From NCBI RefSeq assembly GCF_018381315.1, contig NZ_JAGZSD010000005.1, positions 186,001-250,000 on the forward strand: a stretch of 64,000 nucleotides of DNA, given 5' to 3'. The stretch's first letter is position 1, and each line of letters opens with the position of its first letter. The translations under genes and the position numbers were made by a program. The notes under the pieces were generated by a model, which had not been told where the DNA came from, searched no databases, and saw only the letters and a program-made list of their open reading frames with translations. Below are positions 1-8,889 of this stretch, piece by piece. This DNA is from Anaerostipes sp. (GTDB lineage: Bacteria > Bacillota > Clostridia > Lachnospirales > Lachnospiraceae).

Positions 1-286
1 CCTGAACCAGCTGGGTAATCTCATCACGATTTTCTTCAACTGCTGCTTCTCCGATCTCAGGTTTTGCACCGGCACCGAGACCTTTGGTCAGCTTTTCTCC
101 GATCTGGATCTTTGTAGAGCACTTGCATAAAGACAGGGCCTGCCTGTCCGTATTGATTCCAACAAGTTCTACTCCCTGTATATTCTCATCAACCATTCGG
201 TTGACTGCATTGTTGCCGGCTCCTCCGACCCCGATGACTAAAATTCTGGCTTGTGTGTTTTCTACATTAGGCATAATCTCGACCAC
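1..286 (-). CDS. ftsZ: Cell division protein FtsZ, N-terminal part (cut by window edge)
   Basis: The reverse strand encodes the start of FtsZ, the tubulin-like GTPase that forms the cytokinetic ring. Visible are the first glycine-rich nucleotide-binding loop (VGVGGAGNNAVNRM), the T2 loop (GINTDRQAL) and KLTKGLGAGAKPE. About 95 residues are present and the rest lies before base 1. I place the start at the GTG at 284-286, preceded by GGAGGAG, because the resulting N-terminus (VVEIMPNVENTQARI) fits clostridial FtsZ; an internal ATG at 272-274 is the alternative. It is the last gene seen in the dcw cluster, about 100 bp downstream of divIB. Confidence 0.95.
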   Translation of the reverse strand, partial: MVEIMPNVENTQARILVIGVGGAGNNAVNRMVDENIQGVELVGINTDRQALSLCKCSTKIQIGEKLTKGLGAGAKPEIGEAAVEENRDEITQLVQ

Positions 287-388
287 GATGCTCCTCCTTC
301 AATATCTATCTCAAATTTTCTTATACTCATCCACATTATCACTATTCTTATATTCTTATATGATACAGTTTTTCACTTAAACTTTCAA

Positions 389-1156
389 CTACTTTTTCGT
401 CTTGAAAATTGCGACGGGATTGTCCTTTGTAAAAAATTTCATCGAGATGGTTCCTTTCTTCCCCTTCATTTTTGGAAGAATTCCAGTGAGTTCACTGAGC
501 TTTAAGTCCAAATCCTGGCTGTTCCAGAGGTTTACGGTGAGGTCTCCGCTGATCAGAAGCGCCTTTCCGTCTGCACTGAAATGGATTTGGCTGACCGGGA
601 GCCCGTACTTGTCAATGGCCATGGTAATTTTTAGTATCTGCGAAAAAACACTGTTTTTCTTTTCCGGAATCTTTTCTCCAAGGGCAATTTCCTTGTAGTT
701 AAGGCCTGTTACCAGCGGAACATCTTCATAGTGTTTCTCATAAATTTCCAGCGCATATCCTTCCCTGTCAAAGTAAACATACTTGCCGTTATAGTTCAAA
801 CACCCTGCCCTTTTCTTTTCATTGACATGGACGGTCACCTGATCCGTCCCCTGCAGTGAAATATCCACAGACTTTATAAACGGAAGAGTCTTTACCGGAG
901 AAAGTTTGTTCCTCAGGTATAAGACCAGCCCGTTTCCCACATATGTATTTTGTTTCAGGGCAGCTGCGATCTCTCCTTCCGTGTAATGATCATTTCCTGT
1001 TACAACCATTTTTTTGGTCTGAAAGACACCAAACAGCACAATACATATAAGGATCAGCAGAACCGCTGCGCACAGGAATATCTTTTTCTTATGGCCCGGC
1101 CCGTTTTTTTGCTTTTTGGCCTGGCTGATTGTTATAATCTTTTCATTTTTATCCAT
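389..1156 (-). CDS. divIB: Cell division protein FtsQ/DivIB
   Basis: A 255-residue bitopic membrane protein of the divisome. It has a basic cytoplasmic N-terminus, one membrane segment at about residues 27-46 (FLCAAVLLILICIVLFG) and then a POTRA-type domain starting near TKKMVVTGNDHYTEGEI. The following extracytoplasmic region contains FIKSVDISLQGTDQVTVHV, typical of FtsQ/DivIB. It is thought to bridge FtsL/FtsB and the septal synthase. The start is an ATG with AAGGAACTGCTT upstream. It lies 11 bp after ftsW and before ftsZ. The murG gene that often sits near this position is absent. Confidence 0.9.
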   Translation of the reverse strand: MDKNEKIITISQAKKQKNGPGHKKKIFLCAAVLLILICIVLFGVFQTKKMVVTGNDHYTEGEIAAALKQNTYVGNGLVLYLRNKLSPVKTLPFIKSVDISLQGTDQVTVHVNEKKRAGCLNYNGKYVYFDREGYALEIYEKHYEDVPLVTGLNYKEIALGEKIPEKKNSVFSQILKITMAIDKYGLPVSQIHFSADGKALLISGDLTVNLWNSQDLDLKLSELTGILPKMKGKKGTISMKFFTKDNPVAIFKTKK

Positions 1157-1167
1157 AAGCAGTTCCT

Positions 1168-2286
1168 TTACATCCGTATTTTTCTGGATACTGACAGGAC
1201 CAGGCCCATCTCCGCCATAACCACCAGAATTGAAGTACCGCCGTAACTGATAAAGGGCAGCGGGATTCCGGTAGGCGGAATCGTGTTTGTTACTACTGCA
1301 ATATTAATAAAAACCTGCACTCCGATATGGATCATAAAACCGATGACAATCAAAGAACCAAACAAATCATCAGAGTTCATTGCAATCAAAAGCATTCTCC
1401 AGATCAAGAGCATGAACAGCAAAATAAGACAGACAGCTCCGAACAGCCCCAGTTCCTCACATATGATTGAAAATATCATATCATTATGGGATTCCGGTAT
1501 AAATCCCATCTTCTGCATACTCTGCCCCAGGCCTTTTCCAAACAGTCCTCCGGAACCTATTGCATACAGTGCCTGCATCGTCTGAAGCCCCTTTGGGTGT
1601 GTCTCAGGATTTTTCCAGATCGCCACACGTTCATTCCGGTAGCTGTTGGAAAATGTCAGATACAGAACCAGTCCCGCCACGCCGGACAGTGCGATTCCCA
1701 ACAGTTCTTTGGTTTTTGGGCTCACTACAAAAATCATAACCCCTACCATTGCTGTCAGTACTATGGCTGTACTTAGATTCTGGTAAGCAACGAGACCGAT
1801 GATGGGCAGACAGCGCACAATGACTTTTACTGCTGCAGCCATAGTCCTCATCCTGTGGGCATTCTTCGACAGTATGTAAGCGAGGTAGATCACAAGAAAA
1901 ATCTTTGCCACCTCAGACGGCTGGAACTGGAATCCTCCAATAGAGATCCACCGCACCGCACCCTTTTTGGCCGCTCCTATAAATAACACAATGATCAAAA
2001 GTGCAACGCTTAAACCATAACAGCCGTATGCTATCACCTTGGCATTGAGGATCCTGTAATCAAACCATGTGAGAGCTGCCATAAAAACCGCCCCCACTGC
2101 AACTGCAAAACACTGCCTGATCAGCCAGTGATACGGATTCCCAAAGTTCAGCGTACTCTTATAAGAACTTGTACTGAAGATCATAACCAAGCCAAATCCA
2201 ACGAGAAACATCACGATGAAAAGCATCGGATAATCAAGATAACGCCGTTTTGGCATATATTTTTCACTGACTCTGCTCTTCTTCAA
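1168..2286 (-). CDS. ftsW: SEDS peptidoglycan glycosyltransferase FtsW/SpoVE
   Basis: A 372-residue multipass membrane protein of the SEDS family (FtsW/RodA/SpoVE), which polymerises lipid II together with a class B PBP. About ten hydrophobic segments are present. Family motifs include GGFQFQPSEVAKIFLVIYLA, the large-loop segment near GSGGLFGKGLGQS, and FIPESHNDMIFSIICEELG. The C-terminal GIPLPFISYGGTS is also characteristic. The start is probably the TTG at 2286 with AAAGGAG nine bases upstream, since it directly follows murD; an ATG ten codons further in is possible. Position in the dcw cluster favours FtsW or sporulation SpoVE over RodA, but sequence alone does not separate the two. Confidence 0.92.
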   Translation of the reverse strand: MKKSRVSEKYMPKRRYLDYPMLFIVMFLVGFGLVMIFSTSSYKSTLNFGNPYHWLIRQCFAVAVGAVFMAALTWFDYRILNAKVIAYGCYGLSVALLIIVLFIGAAKKGAVRWISIGGFQFQPSEVAKIFLVIYLAYILSKNAHRMRTMAAAVKVIVRCLPIIGLVAYQNLSTAIVLTAMVGVMIFVVSPKTKELLGIALSGVAGLVLYLTFSNSYRNERVAIWKNPETHPKGLQTMQALYAIGSGGLFGKGLGQSMQKMGFIPESHNDMIFSIICEELGLFGAVCLILLFMLLIWRMLLIAMNSDDLFGSLIVIGFMIHIGVQVFINIAVVTNTIPPTGIPLPFISYGGTSILVVMAEMGLVLSVSRKIRM

Positions 2287-2289
2287 ACT

Positions 2290-3654
2290 TTAACGCTCCT
2301 TTATTCTTTTTACACACTCCTTGAACCGGTCACCTCTCACCTCATAATTTAGGAACATGCCCCAGCTTGCACATGCGGGAGATAAAAGGACTGCATCACC
2401 TGAAACTGCACGGGATGCTGCATACTCCACTGCTTCCTCCAATGTATCCACATACACAATATCAGAAAAGCCATGAGCTTTGGCTGTCTCTCCAATCTTC
2501 TCTGCTGTTGCACCGAGAAGGACCAGTTCCTTTACTTTTCCGTCAAAGGCTTGGATCCAGTCATCATACTCCGCCATTTTGTCATATCCCCCTCCGATTA
2601 AAAATGTCGGACGGTTCATTGCTTTGATTCCCTTAATGGCAGCGTCGGTATTTGTTCCTTTAGAATCGTTATAGTAGGCAACACCTTCAATGGTATCTAC
2701 ATATTCTATGCGGTGTTCCACACCTTTAAAACCAGAAACTCCCTGTCTGATCTTTTCAGCCGGAACTCCCATATAGTGAGATACTGCAATTGCCGCTAAG
2801 ATATTCTCATAGTTATGCCCGCCCAAAAGATTGACATCATCTTCTGTACATACAGTCTGAACAGATCCGTTTTCAGCGAGAATAAAGGCACCGTCTTTAA
2901 AATATATCCCTTCTTCTAATTCCCGGTGAAGGCTGAAAAATACAGCTTTTGCTTTTGCCCGCGCAGCCATTTCTCTGGTTACCGGATCTTCATAGTTCAG
3001 TACCATCACCTGATCCTTGGTCTGATTCTTGCCGATCGATTCCTTGGTCCTCGAATAAACCTCCACAGTGCCGTGCCGGTCCAGATGGTCCGGAGTAATA
3101 TTTAACACTGCAGAAACTTTCGGACAAAAATCCTGAATCGTTTCCAGCTGAAAACTGCTGATCTCTGCTACGATCACACTGTCGTCTTTTGTATCCAAAG
3201 CGACGCTTGTGTACGGTGTCCCTATGTTTCCAACAACAAAAACATCACTGTAATGACATCTCATAATTTCACCCACCAGCGCAGTTGTGGTCGTCTTTCC
3301 ATTGGTTCCTGTGATTGCTGCAATCCGGCCCTTTGATACCTGGTATGCCAGCTCAATTTCACTCCACACAGGCTTTCCGGCTTCTGCAAAATACTTTGAA
3401 ACCGGGGCGTTGACAGATATACCCGGACTCAGCACAAGGAGATCAAATGCATCTGTATCCTCTGCTTTGAGTTCACCAAGAATCAGCGGTATTTCCTTTT
3501 TCTCATTCAGTCTGCCATACACATCCCCGGGGCTCAGGTCCCTGTTTCCGTCATAAAGAGTTACAGACGCCCCCGAACGTATCAGCAAATCAGCTGATCC
3601 TATACCGCTTTTTCCTGCTCCTGCAACTAAAACCTTTTTATCTTTTAATGTCAT
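2290..3654 (-). CDS. murD: UDP-N-acetylmuramoylalanine--D-glutamate ligase
   Basis: A cytoplasmic Mur ligase adding D-Glu to UDP-MurNAc-L-Ala during peptidoglycan precursor synthesis. It shows an N-terminal Rossmann-like motif (VLVAGAGKSGIGSADLL), the ATP-binding loop AAITGTNGKTTTTALVGEIM, LNITPDHLDRHG and the C-terminal YNDSKGTNTDAAIKGI. The open frame extends to 3696, but TAAGGAGCAGAAA directly precedes the ATG at 3654, giving 454 residues, the usual MurD size. It starts 15 bp after mraY ends and stops just before ftsW, so the three are co-transcribed. MurE, MurF and MurC are not encoded in the window. Confidence 0.95.
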   Translation of the reverse strand: MTLKDKKVLVAGAGKSGIGSADLLIRSGASVTLYDGNRDLSPGDVYGRLNEKKEIPLILGELKAEDTDAFDLLVLSPGISVNAPVSKYFAEAGKPVWSEIELAYQVSKGRIAAITGTNGKTTTTALVGEIMRCHYSDVFVVGNIGTPYTSVALDTKDDSVIVAEISSFQLETIQDFCPKVSAVLNITPDHLDRHGTVEVYSRTKESIGKNQTKDQVMVLNYEDPVTREMAARAKAKAVFFSLHRELEEGIYFKDGAFILAENGSVQTVCTEDDVNLLGGHNYENILAAIAVSHYMGVPAEKIRQGVSGFKGVEHRIEYVDTIEGVAYYNDSKGTNTDAAIKGIKAMNRPTFLIGGGYDKMAEYDDWIQAFDGKVKELVLLGATAEKIGETAKAHGFSDIVYVDTLEEAVEYAASRAVSGDAVLLSPACASWGMFLNYEVRGDRFKECVKRIKER

Positions 3655-3668
3655 TTTCTGCTCCTTAT

Positions 3669-4637
3669 CTAAATGGCAACCAGGCCGATCAGACATAAGA
3701 TAGCTGTCACAATGGCAAATATAGCGACTACTTTCGTCTCAGGCCATCCGGACAGTTCAAAATGGTGGTGAATCGGCGCCATCTTAAAGATTCTTTTCCC
3801 TGTTTTCTTAAAATATACCACCTGTATCATCACAGAAAGCACTTCAATCATGTAAATGAAAGCCACCAGAGGAATAAACAGCGGAAGCCTTAACATTACC
3901 GCAGTTGCAGCCACAAATCCTCCCAATGCCAACGATCCTGTGTCCCCCATAAAGACACGGGCAGGATATACGTTAAATACGAGGAATCCAAGAAGGGCTC
4001 CCACAGTTGCACAGGTAATCGGCCAGAGTCCAGGATCGCTGCCTGAGATTCCGGCTCCGATAGCAACCACCGTAAAAAACGTGGCGATCAGTACAGTAAC
4101 ACTGGATGCAAGCCCATCCAGCCCATCTGTGAAATTAGCCCCATTGACGGTACCAAGAAGAATAATAAAAATAGCCGGTACAAACAGAGCTCCTAATTCC
4201 AGATATTTTCCGTGTGAGAACGGAATCAGCATAGAAGTGCCGATATCCGTATGGTTGATCAGATAATATGCAAATACTCCGGTCACGATAATCTGTCCAA
4301 GCATCTTCTGCCAGGCCCGGAGACCTAAGTTTCGTTTCATCACAACTTTGATGTAATCGTCAATAAATCCGATAAATCCAAATCCCAGAGTAACAAACAG
4401 TATCGGAATGATGTTCGGATAATCCTTCACATAAAACAGAGAAGCCACAATGATGCCAAGTAAAATAATCAGGCCGCCCATAGTCGGAGTTCCTGATTTT
4501 TTCAGATGTGACTCCGGCCCCTCTCCACGGATAAACTGTCCGAATTTCAGCTTCTGCAGATATTTGATCATCACCGGGCTCAGCACCACGCTGACGAAGA
4601 ATGCTATTAGAATTGGTTTTACAATACTATAATTCAT
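3669..4637 (-). CDS. mraY: Phospho-N-acetylmuramoyl-pentapeptide transferase
   Basis: A 322-residue integral membrane enzyme that transfers phospho-MurNAc-pentapeptide to undecaprenyl phosphate, making lipid I. About ten membrane segments are visible. Hallmarks are the DDYIKV loop (GFIDDYIKVVMKRN), NFTDGLDGLASS and the histidine-rich loop APIHHHFELSGW near the C-terminus, which is part of the catalytic cleft. Length is normal. The ATG is preceded by GAGGTGAAAAC. It lies between the SpoVD-like PBP and murD, the usual clostridial order. Confidence 0.96.
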   Translation of the reverse strand: MNYSIVKPILIAFFVSVVLSPVMIKYLQKLKFGQFIRGEGPESHLKKSGTPTMGGLIILLGIIVASLFYVKDYPNIIPILFVTLGFGFIGFIDDYIKVVMKRNLGLRAWQKMLGQIIVTGVFAYYLINHTDIGTSMLIPFSHGKYLELGALFVPAIFIILLGTVNGANFTDGLDGLASSVTVLIATFFTVVAIGAGISGSDPGLWPITCATVGALLGFLVFNVYPARVFMGDTGSLALGGFVAATAVMLRLPLFIPLVAFIYMIEVLSVMIQVVYFKKTGKRIFKMAPIHHHFELSGWPETKVVAIFAIVTAILCLIGLVAI

Positions 4638-4678
4638 GTTTTCACCTCATTTGTTTTTCTTATCTTTCCAGTATATCT

Positions 4679-6415
4679 TTATTTCTCTGTTTTATCAACC
4701 GTATAATCCTTGGAAATTCCAAGATAAGGAAGCGCGACTTTGAACACTTCACGTACAACCGGTGCTGCGATTGTCCCTCCGTAATAAGTCCCTTTTGGCT
4801 CGTCGATCATGACCAATGCCATTACAGTTGGATGCTTTGCTTTTGAAAAGCCTAAAAATGATGAAATATATTTTCCTGTTCCCCGGGGCAGCTTTTCACT
4901 TGTTGCAGTCTTTCCTCCTATGGAATATCCCTCGATCTTGCAGTTCCTTCCGGATCCTTCTGAAACTACTGCCTCCAAAAGCTCTCTCATAGTCTCAGAT
5001 GTTTCCTTTTTAATTACATTTTTCTTTTTTGCAAATTCAAAGGTCTTGACTGTCTTTCCAGACGGTGCCACCGCTTTCATGCCGAAATGTGGTGTTACAA
5101 GAGTGCCTCCGTTGACCGCAGCACTGGCAGCTCTCATAAGCTGCAGCGGGGTGATCTGGAAGGACTGGCCGAAGGACATCGTGGCAAGCTCTACTGCTCC
5201 TACATTCTTTTTATTATGCATAATGGAGTTGGCTTCCCCCGGTATATCAATCCCGGTTTTTTCAAATAATCCCATCCTGCCAAACATGGTATACATACCT
5301 TCCACTCCAACTCTGGCTCCCACTTCCATAAATACCGGGTTGCAGGAATTCATAACACCTTCCTTAAAGGTCTCGGATCCGTGTCCTGTAGTTTTATGAC
5401 AGCGGATTTTTCTATCCTCCACGATTCTGAATCCAGGACAGCTGAAATGATCCGTCACTTTCACTTTCCCAAGCTCCAGCCCCGCAGTCGCAGTCACAAT
5501 TTTAAAAACAGATCCGGGTTCATAAGTATCATTGATACATGTATTTCTCCACATCTGATTCAGAAGTTCCTGTCTCTTTTTCCCTGTGGTCTTGTCTTTT
5601 TTTCCCTTCAGCTTAAACGGTTCATTTAAATTATATTCAGGAGTATTGACCATGGCATAGATTTCCCCGTTTTGAGGATTCATTATAATCATGGACACTC
5701 TCTTGGCGCCCTTCTCCTTTTTCACCTTCTCGCAGGCCTGCCACACATAGTTCTGCAGATTTACATCCAAGGTCGTATACAGGTCATTTCCGGCTACAGG
5801 CTCATCTCTCTCCTCATAGGCTCCGTCAATCTCCCGGCCTCCGCCGTCCGTAAGTGTCAGAATCCTTCCCGGAGTTCCCTGCAGGTATGAGTCATATGTC
5901 ACCTCAAGACCTACGATTCCCTGGTTGTCTCCGCCGGTAAAGCCCAAAACCTTGGAAGCCAGGTCATTGTAGGGATAGGTTCTCTTATAATCCTCATCTA
6001 CTTTGACTCCGGCAAGCTCATATTTTCTGATCCGGTCAGCTGCTTCTTTTTCTACATTACTTTTAATTTTTTCCCTAACTGAATTTTTATAAACCTTTTT
6101 TTTGATTTCCGCCTTGTCTATCTCAAGTTCCTTAGATAAGACGGATACAATTTTATCCTTCTGTTTTGTCTGGGAATGGATAACAGATATAGAGTACACT
6201 GCCTTGTTGGAGGCAATCTTCACACCGTTTCTGTCATAAATATTTCCCCTGGGAGCTTTGATCTCCCGCTCTCTCTGATGCAGATCTTTTGCCAGCGCCA
6301 GATATTTATCCGCCTGGCCGATCATCAGGTAGCAAAGCCTGCCCGCCACAAAGACCAGACAGAATGCAAAGATGCCGCCCATTAAAAGCATCCTTCGTTT
6401 ATAACTTGTTTTCAT
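4679..6415 (-). CDS. Class B penicillin-binding protein, FtsI/SpoVD-like
   Basis: A 578-residue bitopic PBP with a membrane anchor at about residues 9-31, a dimerisation region containing RGNIYDRNG, and a transpeptidase domain with SVFK (active serine about 302), SCN (357-359) and KTA (502-504). The third motif is KTA rather than the usual KTG. No PASTA repeats follow, unlike Bacillus SpoVD. Such enzymes crosslink septal or spore-cortex peptidoglycan with a SEDS partner. Two class B PBPs sit in tandem here. By cluster order this second one may be the SpoVD-type enzyme, but that is inference. CCGGAG precedes the ATG. Confidence 0.88.
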   Translation of the reverse strand: MKTSYKRRMLLMGGIFAFCLVFVAGRLCYLMIGQADKYLALAKDLHQREREIKAPRGNIYDRNGVKIASNKAVYSISVIHSQTKQKDKIVSVLSKELEIDKAEIKKKVYKNSVREKIKSNVEKEAADRIRKYELAGVKVDEDYKRTYPYNDLASKVLGFTGGDNQGIVGLEVTYDSYLQGTPGRILTLTDGGGREIDGAYEERDEPVAGNDLYTTLDVNLQNYVWQACEKVKKEKGAKRVSMIIMNPQNGEIYAMVNTPEYNLNEPFKLKGKKDKTTGKKRQELLNQMWRNTCINDTYEPGSVFKIVTATAGLELGKVKVTDHFSCPGFRIVEDRKIRCHKTTGHGSETFKEGVMNSCNPVFMEVGARVGVEGMYTMFGRMGLFEKTGIDIPGEANSIMHNKKNVGAVELATMSFGQSFQITPLQLMRAASAAVNGGTLVTPHFGMKAVAPSGKTVKTFEFAKKKNVIKKETSETMRELLEAVVSEGSGRNCKIEGYSIGGKTATSEKLPRGTGKYISSFLGFSKAKHPTVMALVMIDEPKGTYYGGTIAAPVVREVFKVALPYLGISKDYTVDKTEK

Positions 6416-6477
6416 ACAAAACTCCGGAATCTATAATGGTAAAATATATGACAAACATTGAACGAGTATGAGTTTTT

Positions 6478-6545
6478 CTCCATTATCTCCAGCCGGCTCT
6501 GGAAAGGCCTGCCGCAGCCTGCTCCGGCGAACTGGTGGAGATTTC
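6478..6545 (-). other. Structured intergenic RNA between two PBP genes
   Basis: The gap between the two PBP genes can fold on the minus strand. ATCTCCA and TGGAGAT form an outer stem and GCCGG and CCGGC an inner stem around a GC-rich loop. It begins right after the upstream gene's stop codon. No U-tract follows (the next bases are AATGGAGAAAAAC), so it is not a clear intrinsic terminator. It could be a processing or attenuation site separating the two PBPs. Confidence 0.4.
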
Positions 6546-8360
6546 TTATTTTTTTGTTTTCGGGACATTCATGTCTTTTAATGATTCTTTCAGCACATCT
6601 CTTGCCATTTCTACCGCCAGCCCTGTATTGAGCTGTGAATCCTTCTGGATTTCATCGATCACTACATAGACTACAACTTTAGGGTTTTCCACAGGCGCAA
6701 ATCCGCAGAAAGAGACAATGTAAGTTCTGGCACTTCTTGGTATTTTCTGGGCTGTCCCTGTCTTTCCTCCCACACTGTATCCTTTGATCTGTGCTTTTTT
6801 TCCGGTTCCCTTCTCCACTGTCTCCTTCATATAAGAGCGTATCTTTTTTGAAGTATCTGCGGAAATGGTCTGTTTTACCAGCTCTGAGTTTTTGTTGCTC
6901 ACCACATTTCCATTGCCGTCCCTGGTCTGCTTCACCACGTGAGGTTTGTAATAATAGCCCCCGTTTACAAGAGAACTGAAGGAAGATGCCATCTGAATCA
7001 TGGAGCAGTTAAATGTCTGCCCAAAAGAGCTGGTTGCCAGGTCAACATTCGTCATCTTGTCCGCACTGTAAAGCAGTCCGGAAGTCTCTGCCTCTGCCGG
7101 CAGGTCGATTCCTGTTTTTTCCCCGAAATTAAAATCTTTCTGGTATTTGGCAAAGACATTTTTTCCTTCTTTGGCCGCAATGTCCATCAGCGCCACATTA
7201 CAGGAGTAAGCGATACTGTCTGAAAGTGTGAGGCTGCCGTGTCCTTCCTGATGTGAACAGTGGATCTTATGCTTTCCTACCTGCTTGTATCCTTTGCAGT
7301 AATATGTCTCATTTCCTTTTAGAATCCCCTCTTCCAGACCTCCTGCCACCGTAAACGGCTTGTAGGTAGATCCCGGTTCAAAACTGTTGGAAACAATCGG
7401 GTTCTTCCATATTTCATTAAAAGCCTTTACCTTTTGCTTTTCTGACATTTTGTTGATCTGGCTCTGTGTATATTTTGAGAGCAGTGCTTTGTCATCCCGG
7501 GGATGTTCCAGATCATAGGTATTGGAATTTGCCATAGCCAGGACCTCTCCGTTGTTGGGATCCATGACTAATATAGAACTCCCCTTGCTGCCATACTTTT
7601 TCTCAAACTTGGCCAGACGGTCCTCCGCTATTTTCTGAATGTTGATATCAATGGTTGACACCAGGGTTTTTCCGTTTTCCGGATCCACAATAGAATCATC
7701 CTGTTCCAGCTCTTCATTTAAATAGGTATATTTTCTCCCGTCCACTCCGGTAAGAGAACTGTTGTAATACTGTTCAATACCTGTTGTGCCGATACTGCCG
7801 TCAGAAACAAACCCCAGAAGGTGGCTTGCAAGACTTTTATTCGGATATCTTCTCACATATTTCTCAGAAAATGTAATCCCGACAACCTTTTTTCCATTCT
7901 TGGATTTGAGATAATCCTTTAAGTCAGCTACCTTGCTGTATTTCATATCCTTCTTATATACGGAATAATAAGACTCCTTGTGAGCCTTTAAATAATCCAG
8001 CAGATCGCCCTTGTCTAAATCCAAATATTTGTTTAATGCATCTAATGCATTTTTTTGTGTTTGTTCTGTCCTCAGAATATTTTTCGGCTCCAGCACCAGG
8101 CTGTACAGCTTTTGGCTGGTGGCCAGCGTATTCCCGTTTCTGTCAAGGATATCCCCTCTTTTATATGGAAGTGTCTGGCTCTGATAGTTCTGCTGCGCTA
8201 AAACCTTCTTTTTATATGTCTTGTTTTTTGCCACACTAAAATAAACCAGGCGGCCCACAAGGCCTATAAAAAGAATTGCTATGAGAGCCGCAATGGACAA
8301 AGTCCTGACTCTCATAGCATTGTTTATTCTTTTGATTTTTTTATATTTTTTTTTCTTCAA
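6546..8360 (-). CDS. Class B penicillin-binding protein 2 (FtsI-like transpeptidase)
   Basis: A 604-residue bitopic transpeptidase. It has a lysine-rich cytoplasmic tail, one membrane segment (about residues 21-43), KRGDILDRNGNTLA in the dimerisation domain, and a penicillin-binding domain with STYK (331-334), SCN (386-388) and KTGT (533-536). The usual septal role is crosslinking peptidoglycan with FtsW. The start appears to be a TTG at 8360 with AAGGAG nine bases upstream; an ATG at codon 16 is the alternative. It follows ftsL by 12 bp, the standard position of ftsI/pbpB, making it the better FtsI candidate of the tandem pair. Confidence 0.9.
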   Translation of the reverse strand: MKKKKYKKIKRINNAMRVRTLSIAALIAILFIGLVGRLVYFSVAKNKTYKKKVLAQQNYQSQTLPYKRGDILDRNGNTLATSQKLYSLVLEPKNILRTEQTQKNALDALNKYLDLDKGDLLDYLKAHKESYYSVYKKDMKYSKVADLKDYLKSKNGKKVVGITFSEKYVRRYPNKSLASHLLGFVSDGSIGTTGIEQYYNSSLTGVDGRKYTYLNEELEQDDSIVDPENGKTLVSTIDINIQKIAEDRLAKFEKKYGSKGSSILVMDPNNGEVLAMANSNTYDLEHPRDDKALLSKYTQSQINKMSEKQKVKAFNEIWKNPIVSNSFEPGSTYKPFTVAGGLEEGILKGNETYYCKGYKQVGKHKIHCSHQEGHGSLTLSDSIAYSCNVALMDIAAKEGKNVFAKYQKDFNFGEKTGIDLPAEAETSGLLYSADKMTNVDLATSSFGQTFNCSMIQMASSFSSLVNGGYYYKPHVVKQTRDGNGNVVSNKNSELVKQTISADTSKKIRSYMKETVEKGTGKKAQIKGYSVGGKTGTAQKIPRSARTYIVSFCGFAPVENPKVVVYVVIDEIQKDSQLNTGLAVEMARDVLKESLKDMNVPKTKK

Positions 8361-8372
8361 AAAAACCGCTCC

Positions 8373-8870
8373 TTACTTTGAATCAGGTATCTTATTGTAC
8401 TGTCTTACATAGTCAACATTTTTACTGTCATATGCAATTACCTTGTTCTGCGCAGGTTTTTTCATCCCATATTTTTTTATGGCAGTGTTTTGGATCGCAG
8501 GAAGATTGATACTTTGTTCAATTTCCAGATTCAAATCCTCATTTTCCACCATCAGGGTGCTGAGCTCTGATTTTTTGGCCGAGACTACAGACCGCTGACG
8601 CTCCAGTTTTGTCTGCTCCGATAAATAAAAAAGGCTTACCACTGCAATCACAAGCATTCCTGCCGCAAGGGCCCTGATAAATGCAAAATCAAACTCCAGA
8701 GCTTTGTTCTGATTTGCCTTTGTCTGAGGTGTTGTTTTTTTCTTTGTGCGGACTGACGGTTTCTTCCTTGGCTGCTGCGGTTCATATTCCGGCCTGGCCG
8801 GCGCTGCTTCCATTTTCCGTGCAGTGCTTCCGTAAATAAATTCATATCGTTCTTGTCTTGTCTTATTCAC
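8373..8870 (-). CDS. ftsL: Septum formation initiator FtsL/DivIC-like protein
   Basis: A small bitopic protein with a basic, proline- and lysine-rich cytoplasmic region, one membrane helix (ALAAGMLVIAVVSLFYL) and an extracytoplasmic leucine-zipper-like coiled coil. The C-terminus carries IQNTAIKKYGMKKPAQNKV, the signature found in FtsL/DivIC. It would link DivIB to the septal PBP. The open frame begins inside rsmH at a TTG (8903), but GAGGGGGAG is followed by a GTG at 8870, which gives 165 residues and is preferred. Divergent sequence is normal for this family; identification relies on position, topology and the C-terminal motif. Confidence 0.85.
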   Translation of the reverse strand: MNKTRQERYEFIYGSTARKMEAAPARPEYEPQQPRKKPSVRTKKKTTPQTKANQNKALEFDFAFIRALAAGMLVIAVVSLFYLSEQTKLERQRSVVSAKKSELSTLMVENEDLNLEIEQSINLPAIQNTAIKKYGMKKPAQNKVIAYDSKNVDYVRQYNKIPDSK

Positions 8871-8889
8871 TTGGCTGTTCTCCCCCTCA

